Source: Planctomycetota bacterium
GTDB lineage: Bacteria; Planctomycetota; Planctomycetia; Isosphaerales; Isosphaeraceae
Assembly: GCA_021818605.1 (NCBI GenBank)
Contig: JAKAUH010000562.1
Location: 1-5,909 of the forward strand
Reading direction: 5' to 3'
DNA length: 5,909 bases
In this document: positions 1-5,909 of the stretch, one piece after another
How positions within the stretch are numbered: position 1 is the stretch's first letter
Layout: each line of letters opens with the position of its first letter
The notes under the pieces: model-generated
The model's database searches: none
What the model was told of the DNA's origin: nothing
The model's input: only the letters and a program-made list of their open reading frames with translations
Translations under genes and position numbers: made by a program

Positions 1-2
1 TG

Positions 3-763
3 ACGGCCGGACTGGCGAGAACGGTCCGCCGCCAGGCGATCGAGCGCGAGCGGCTCCAGACGGAATTGCGGCGGAGCGAACGCCTCGCGGCGCTGGGCAA
101 GCTGCTGGCCGGCGTGGCGCACGAGGTGCGCAACCCGCTGGCGGGCATCCGGTCGACGGCACAGCTCTGGCAGCGCGGGATCGTCGGGTTGGATGAGGAG
201 TCGCTGGGCAACCTGGTCCACGAGGTCGACCGGCTCGAGGAGATCGTCTCGCGGCTGCTGCAATTCTCGCGCGCCGACGCGCAGGACCTGGTCCCGGGCG
301 ACCTGAACGGCGTGGTCGCGGAGGCGGCCCGGCTCGCGTCGGGCCCGGCGCGGGCGCGGGGCGTGAAGGTCGAACTTGAGCTGGACCCCGGCCTGCCGCC
401 CGTCGAGATGGCGTCGCCGGCCTTGCTCCAGGTGTTTCGCAACCTGACGACGAACGCCGTGCAGGCGATGGACGGCGGCGGCACGCTGCGCCTGACCACC
501 CGGCGCGACTCGTCGCGGCGGACGATCGCCGCCAGCGTGATCGACACCGGCCCGGGCCTGGCCGCCGACACGGTCGAGCACCTGTTCGAACCCTTCTACA
601 CCACCAAGGTCGAGGGCACCGGGCTGGGCCTGGCGATCGCCCGCGAGATCGCTCTGGCGCACCGCGGCGAGCTGCACGCCGCCAACCGGGCCGACGGCCG
701 GGGCGCGGTCTTCACCCTTATCCTGCCGGCCGCCGAGGCGAATCCCAACGGAGTCGTCCACCC

Positions 764-767
<4 letters not shown>
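3..767 (+). CDS. Sensor histidine kinase, C-terminal part (5' end outside window)
   Basis: The reading frame is open to the left edge, so the N-terminal sensor region is missing. The first visible residues (TAGLARTVRRQAIERERLQ) look like the charged helical linker that precedes a HisKA domain. Numbering from the TTG at 66, the H-box AHEVRNPLAGI carries the phospho-acceptor His19, the N-box FRNLTTNAVQ lies at 125-134, the G1 box DTGPGL at 160-165, the F-box LFEPFYTTK at 173-181 and the G2 box GTGLGLAI at 184-191. All catalytic boxes of HisKA plus HATPase_c are present, so the kinase should be active. It autophosphorylates the His and passes phosphate to its partner. The H-box resembles the NtrB/AtoS/ZraS group. 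Its stop overlaps the regulator start (ATGA), which makes the downstream regulator the obvious partner. The TTG at 66 is only an internal codon. The signal sensed cannot be inferred. Confidence 0.95.
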
Positions 768-2170
<1,403 letters not shown>

Positions 2171-2238
2171 GTCGGATAGCGGCCTGGCATCGCTGGCTTT
2201 TGCGGAAAAAATCGGACGGCCGCCAGATTCCGCGCGCG

Positions 2239-2266
2239 TTTTCAGCCAGCATTTACGATACTTAAT
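2239..2266 (+). promoter_or_regulatory. Weak sigma70-like promoter candidate upstream of the secreted Ig-like protein
   Basis: This is an AT-rich patch in otherwise GC-rich DNA. TTTTCA (2239-2244) and CTTAAT (2261-2266) each match the sigma70 consensus at four of six positions with a 16-bp spacer. Transcription from here would give a leader of about 155 nt before the ATG at 2430. The remainder of the 259-bp gap (2171-2429) holds an 8-bp palindrome GACCGGTC (2347-2354) and a 9-bp direct repeat ATCGGACGG (2211-2219 and 2285-2293). I see no gene or strong terminator in the gap. Confidence 0.22.
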
Positions 2267-2429
2267 GTTGGGAGGGGTGGGGAGATCGGACGGTGCCCTT
2301 GTGTCGCCGCCGGTCGCCGTATTCCCCGCCATTTCGCCAGTTCACCGACCGGTCAGGATCGCGATGTGCGCGTTGCCTTGCCATTCGCCGCGACGGCCGC
2401 ATTCAAAGACAACAGGATCAGCACCAGCG

Positions 2430-3659
<1,230 letters not shown>

Positions 3660-3683
3660 GCGCCGAAGGGATGTGCGACTCTC

Positions 3684-3717
3684 AGGCCAGGCACCGAGGC
3701 CCCGACCGGCCTGGCCT
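3684..3717. terminator. Hairpin between convergent genes, candidate bidirectional terminator
   Basis: AGGCCAGGC (3684-3692) and GCCTGGCCT (3709-3717) form a perfect 9-bp GC-rich stem with a 16-nt loop. The hairpin lies in the 64-bp gap between two convergent stop codons (3657-3659 on plus, 3724-3726 on minus), where a shared terminator is expected. Neither side carries a U-tract, so it is not a classical intrinsic terminator. It might act through a different mechanism or protect 3' ends. Confidence 0.55.
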
Positions 3718-3723
3718 CCTGTC

Positions 3724-4929
3724 TCAACGCGGCGGGGCGCTCGTCGGTTCGCGTTCATCCAGCAGGCTGGCGATCGCCCGGTCGAGCTCGTCGCCGCGAA
3801 GGTCCCTGTAGCGGATCACGCCCCGGCGATCGAGTACAAAGATGGTGGGAAATCCGAGGATGCCCCAGCGCATGGTGATCGGGCCTTCGACGCCGCCGTC
3901 CCACCAGCAGCGCCAGGTGATCTGCTTCGAGGCGATCGATCTGCGCAGGGTCTCGACGTCGTCGTCGGTATCGACGCTCACGATCGTGAAAGGCCGATCC
4001 CGATACTTCTCGAGCAGGGCGCGCTCCTGAGGATACATGGCGACGCAGGGGCCGCACCAGTTGCCGCAGAACGTCAGCACGACGACCTTGCCGCGCGTTT
4101 CGCTCAGCCTGAACGGCTGGCCCTCGTGGTCGCGGCCGTCGATCTCGGGCGCGGTCTTGCCGATGGAGAGGTTTCGCAGGGCGAACAGTTCTCCGTTGAC
4201 TGTCGCGCCCAGGGCGCGGTCCCCGCCGGCGAGTCGGACGTCGGCGAACTCGCGCGCGACTCGTTCGAGCAGCGCCTCAGACGCTGTTTCGAGGGCCTCG
4301 GGGTCCTTCTCCCGGACAAGCCGGCCGATCGGCGCGGCGGCGCGGTATCGCTCGTAGGTCTTCTGCTCGTTGGGCCGCTCGCGCAGTTTTCGGACCATAC
4401 GGGCCTGCTGTGCCAGGTGCCGGGCCAGCCAGTAGCAGGCGGCGGCCCGGTCATCGCGGTTCGGGTTGCGGTCGAGGATGCGCCGGAGCAAGGTTTCGGC
4501 GTCGGGATACTGGGAGAGGGTCAGCGCAACGGTGGCGAGATAATCCCCCTGGTTCGGCCGGCGGTTGTCGCCGCGGTCGAGCATCATGCGCAAAGCCCGA
4601 GCGGTCGCGTCGCCCGGGCCGGCGCGATTCGTCCGGATGACGAACTGGAGCGCCTTGAAGGCCGACGGATCATCCGGATTGGCGCGTGCCAGCGCCAGCG
4701 CATCCTCAACGTTTTTGCCCAACTCCTTGAGGTAGCGATCAACGGCCGGCTTCTGGGCGGCCTCGGTCCGCTCGAGCTGCTGGAGCTCGCGGCCGAAGCG
4801 TTCGCGCTCGGCGGCCTGCTTCGCCTCGATCGCCTTGAGCCGCGATCCCAACGCCTCGTCGCGCTGTCCCGGCCCCGGCACGAGCGGCAAGATCAGCGCG
4901 GCCAGGATCATTCCAACTCGTACATGCAT
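3724..4929 (-). CDS. Exported thioredoxin-fold (TlpA/redoxin-like) protein with long helical N-terminal region
   Basis: The protein has 401 residues. The ATG at 4929 is set by an AAGGAG (4942-4937) seven nt upstream and by the signal peptide that follows (MHVRVGMILAALILPLVPG). An in-frame ATG at 4995 would bury that signal. No lipobox cysteine is visible, so it is probably a soluble or signal-anchored protein outside the cytoplasm. Residues about 25-57 are a charged, Glu/Arg-rich likely coiled coil, and about 60-230 look helical and perhaps TPR-like (for example YPDAETLLRRILDRNPNRDD). The redoxin domain covers about 254-390: IGKTAPEIDGRDHEGQPF, the active site WCGPC with C292 and C295, and the cis-proline loop GFPTIFVLD with P361. 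This is the usual organisation of TlpA/ResA-like and AhpC/TSA-type proteins. Likely activity is thiol-disulfide exchange in the envelope; the substrate is unknown. At about 400 residues it is far longer than a single-domain TlpA (about 150-200). Further cysteines are C165, C288 and C341. Confidence 0.93.
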   Translation of the reverse strand: MHVRVGMILAALILPLVPGPGQRDEALGSRLKAIEAKQAAERERFGRELQQLERTEAAQKPAVDRYLKELGKNVEDALALARANPDDPSAFKALQFVIRTNRAGPGDATARALRMMLDRGDNRRPNQGDYLATVALTLSQYPDAETLLRRILDRNPNRDDRAAACYWLARHLAQQARMVRKLRERPNEQKTYERYRAAAPIGRLVREKDPEALETASEALLERVAREFADVRLAGGDRALGATVNGELFALRNLSIGKTAPEIDGRDHEGQPFRLSETRGKVVVLTFCGNWCGPCVAMYPQERALLEKYRDRPFTIVSVDTDDDVETLRRSIASKQITWRCWWDGGVEGPITMRWGILGFPTIFVLDRRGVIRYRDLRGDELDRAIASLLDEREPTSAPPR

Positions 4930-4936
4930 CGCCGGT

Positions 4937-4942
4937 CTCCTT
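4937..4942 (-). promoter_or_regulatory. Shine-Dalgarno site of the redoxin gene
   Basis: On the minus strand AAGGAG lies seven nt before the ATG at 4929. It decides the start, since no comparable site precedes the in-frame upstream ATG at 4995. The same AAGGAG with a seven-nt gap precedes the divergent gene at 5355. Confidence 0.8.
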
Positions 4943-4972
4943 GCTTTCCTTCCGATCACATGCGACCTGGAA

Positions 4973-5002
4973 AGTCTGACCGCGGCGTCCGACACCGGTC
5001 AA
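4973..5002 (-). promoter_or_regulatory. Possible sigma70-type promoter of the redoxin gene
   Basis: Reading the minus strand, TTGACC (5002-4997) matches the -35 consensus at five of six positions. CAGACT (4978-4973) is a poor -10 (three of six) after an 18-bp spacer. Its position would give a leader of about 35-40 nt ending at the strong ribosome binding site. The weak -10 keeps this tentative. Confidence 0.25.
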
Positions 5003-5009
5003 GGGTGGA

Positions 5010-5021
5010 GATCGACCGATC
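5010..5021. promoter_or_regulatory. Dyad GATCG-AC-CGATC, possible operator
   Basis: This is a perfect inverted repeat with 5-bp arms and a 2-bp centre in the divergent intergenic region. It lies about 125 bp upstream of the start site predicted from the sigma54 element at 5115-5131, a distance typical of enhancer-binding-protein sites. It is also close to the redoxin promoter region. Short dyads of this kind occur by chance in GC-rich DNA. Confidence 0.2.
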
Positions 5022-5114
5022 AAGCGGGGGCCTGGGCCGCCTCGGCGCGGGATTGCGCGACCGGCGGAACCCAGGCTCTCTTCGGTTTGCCCGTCCAGGA
5101 GGTTCCGGGCGAGG

Positions 5115-5131
5115 TTGGCGTGAGACTTGCT
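5115..5131 (+). promoter_or_regulatory. Sigma54 (-24/-12) promoter candidate for the beta-helix surface protein
   Basis: TTGGCGTGAGACTTGCT fits the sigma54 consensus YTGGCACG-N4-TTGCW except at two positions of the -24 box (A to G and C to T). The invariant GG (5117-5118) and GC (5129-5130) are present with the required 12-bp offset. The predicted start site is near 5142, giving a leader of about 213 nt to the ATG at 5355. It lies in a 425-bp gene-free divergent region, as such promoters usually do, and the same window encodes a sigma54 activator. The long leader is a caveat. Confidence 0.55.
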
Positions 5132-5134
5132 TGC

Positions 5135-5183
5135 AATTGTTCACAAAGGGCTTCTTGGGTCCGTCCCGAGATCCCAAACAATT
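5135..5183 (+). other. Interrupted inverted repeat in the leader of the beta-helix gene
   Basis: AATTGT (5135-5140) pairs with ACAATT (5178-5183), and inside it TTGGG (5155-5159) pairs with CCCAA (5173-5177) around a 13-nt loop. The inner stem would be transcribed from the predicted sigma54 start; the outer arm would not. It could be a leader structure or a DNA-level operator, or chance. Otherwise 4930-5354 contains only the promoter elements listed and no gene I can support. Confidence 0.2.
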
Positions 5184-5341
5184 CCTGTGCGAGTGGACCC
5201 TCGGCTCGGGCTACGGCCAGGGTGCCGATCCAGATGAGATACCGGCCGGACGGGATGTGCTGGCCGCCCGATTGGGGTGGGCGACCAGGAACGTGCACGA
5301 TCGCGTTGAGCGCCGATCCAGACACCAGATTTATTGTAGAT

Positions 5342-5347
5342 AAGGAG
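5342..5347 (+). promoter_or_regulatory. Shine-Dalgarno site of the beta-helix gene
   Basis: AAGGAG lies seven nt before the ATG at 5355. It is the strongest ribosome binding site on the plus strand of this window and selects 5355 over the internal ATGs at 5379 and 5427, which lack one. Confidence 0.85.
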
Positions 5348-5354
5348 TACCAAG

Positions 5355-5909
5355 ATGAAGCGGTTGCCCCTCCGATCCATGTCGTCGCGATCGATCACCG
5401 GCCGTCGCGGCGAGCGCCGCGCGCGGATGAGCTTCCGGCCCGCGGGCTTCGAGCTGGAGGGTCGGACGCTTTTGAGCACATTGATGGTCACGAACGATCA
5501 CGCGAGCGGGGCCGGCTCGCTGGCGCAGGAGGTCGCTCAGGCGAGCGGCGGCGCCACGATCCAGTTCGCGCCGAGCCTGGCGGGTCAGACGATCCGGCTC
5601 GATGCGCCGCTGAATTTCAGCGGCGGGCTGACGTTCGACGGCGGCGGGGCTGGCGGGCTGAGCGTGATGGATACCTCGGGCGTGTTCCTGAATGACACGG
5701 GGGGCAACCTCGTCATCAAGGACGTGACGATCGACGGCAGCGTGCACGTGACGGGTGGGAACGTCGTGGTGCACGACGCCACGATCACGGGCGGCCGGTC
5801 GTTCCAGGGCGGCGGGATCTCGGTGGTCGGCGGCAACCTGGAGATCAACCACAGCACGATCGTCGGCAACACGGCCGTGCAGGGCGGCGGGATCTACGCG
5901 AGCGGCGGG
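5355..5909 (+). CDS. Large surface protein with right-handed beta-helix repeats, N-terminal part (3' end outside window)
   Basis: The frame is open to the right edge, giving 185 residues. It starts with a basic segment (RRGERRAR, 17-24), then MSFRP (25-29) and LEGRTLLST (34-42), the planctomycete export motif also present in the protein encoded at 2430-3659. Residues 43-82 (VTNDHASGAGSL, then ATIQFAPSLAGQTIRL) match the opening of many beta-helix and Pmp-like proteins, which typically read VTN-DSGPGSLR-AI followed by I-F-P-L-G-I-L. From about 90 onward come parallel beta-helix rungs: GGN motifs at 116, 134 and 159, each followed by alternating hydrophobics and TI-x-G, and GGGI at 152-155 and 177-180, exactly 25 residues apart, resembling chlamydial Pmp GGAI repeats. 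The role is probably a surface adhesin or matrix protein. Total length cannot be judged. The conspicuous AAGGAG and the upstream sigma54 element suggest strong, regulated expression. Confidence 0.88.
   Translation, partial: MKRLPLRSMSSRSITGRRGERRARMSFRPAGFELEGRTLLSTLMVTNDHASGAGSLAQEVAQASGGATIQFAPSLAGQTIRLDAPLNFSGGLTFDGGGAGGLSVMDTSGVFLNDTGGNLVIKDVTIDGSVHVTGGNVVVHDATITGGRSFQGGGISVVGGNLEINHSTIVGNTAVQGGGIYASGG
5805..5895 (+). repeat. Direct repeat encoding GGGI beta-helix rungs
   Basis: The 16-mer CAGGGCGGCGGGATCT occurs at 5805-5820 and again at 5880-5895, exactly 75 bp (25 codons) apart and in frame. Each copy encodes Q-GGG-I. The intervening DNA encodes one rung-sized unit. The second copy ends close to the window edge, so more copies may follow. 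Confidence 0.75.

Noticed and set aside
2178..2201. Possible intrinsic terminator after the regulator gene (AGCG...CGCT then TTTT)
   Set aside because: The stem is only 4 bp with mismatches when extended and the T-tract has four bases, so it is not supported.
2185..2204. TGGCATCG...TTTTGC after the regulator gene as a second sigma54 promoter
   Set aside because: The GG (2186-2187) and GC (2202-2203) are 16 bp apart instead of 12, which sigma54 does not tolerate.
5020..5325. A 101-codon minus-strand frame starting with GTG in the divergent region
   Set aside because: There is no ribosome binding site and no recognisable domain, and it would cover the sigma54 element. It is mentioned only as an alternative under the intergenic finding.
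5306..5335. TTGAGC and TTTATT as a sigma70 promoter for the beta-helix gene
   Set aside because: Both boxes match only four of six, the spacer is 18 bp, and the start would fall on the Shine-Dalgarno site, leaving almost no leader.
3673..5343. A 556-codon plus-strand open frame opposite the redoxin gene
   Set aside because: It lies antisense to a gene with signal peptide, SD and WCGPC site, and has low-complexity content without recognisable domains.

Overview
The window looks like chromosomal DNA from a GC-rich planctomycete, most likely of the Isosphaeraceae type (Singulisphaera, Aquisphaera, Paludisphaera and relatives). The strongest clue is that two unrelated predicted exported proteins both begin with a basic stretch followed by an F-x-P...LE-x-R-x-LLS-T motif, the N-terminal export signature of planctomycete extracellular proteins (Pfam Planc_extracel type). 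The genus is an inference, and no sequence search was possible.

Layout. Positions 3-767 (+) hold the C-terminal part of a sensor histidine kinase that enters from the left edge. It overlaps by an ATGA the complete gene at 764-2170 (+) for an NtrC/AtoC-class response regulator (receiver, sigma54-interacting AAA+ and Fis-type HTH domains). After a 259-bp gap containing only a weak promoter-like patch comes a gene at 2430-3659 (+) for a 409-residue secreted protein. It has an export motif, a largely helical body, a Ser-Ala hexanucleotide repeat linker and one C-terminal Ig-like domain. It converges on a minus-strand gene at 3724-4929 for an exported thioredoxin-fold (TlpA/redoxin-like) protein with a WCGPC site. 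A GC-rich hairpin lies between the two. A 425-bp divergent intergenic region (4930-5354) separates the redoxin gene from the 5' part of a large beta-helix surface-protein gene (5355 to the right edge, +).

How it may fit together. The kinase and regulator form a coupled two-component system that would activate sigma54 promoters. The only convincing -24/-12 element I found in the intergenic DNA (5115-5131, TTGGCGTGAGACTTGCT, with exact GG-to-GC spacing) points toward the beta-helix surface protein. This suggests, without proving it, that a sigma54-controlled cell-surface programme is encoded here. The redoxin protein acts outside the cytoplasm and could maintain disulfides or fold envelope proteins, but nothing ties it to these clients beyond proximity. 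I see no mobile element, CRISPR array, rRNA or tRNA. Nothing here is clearly a new system; the best leads are the sigma54 promoter, the shared export motif and the unclassified body of the 409-residue protein.
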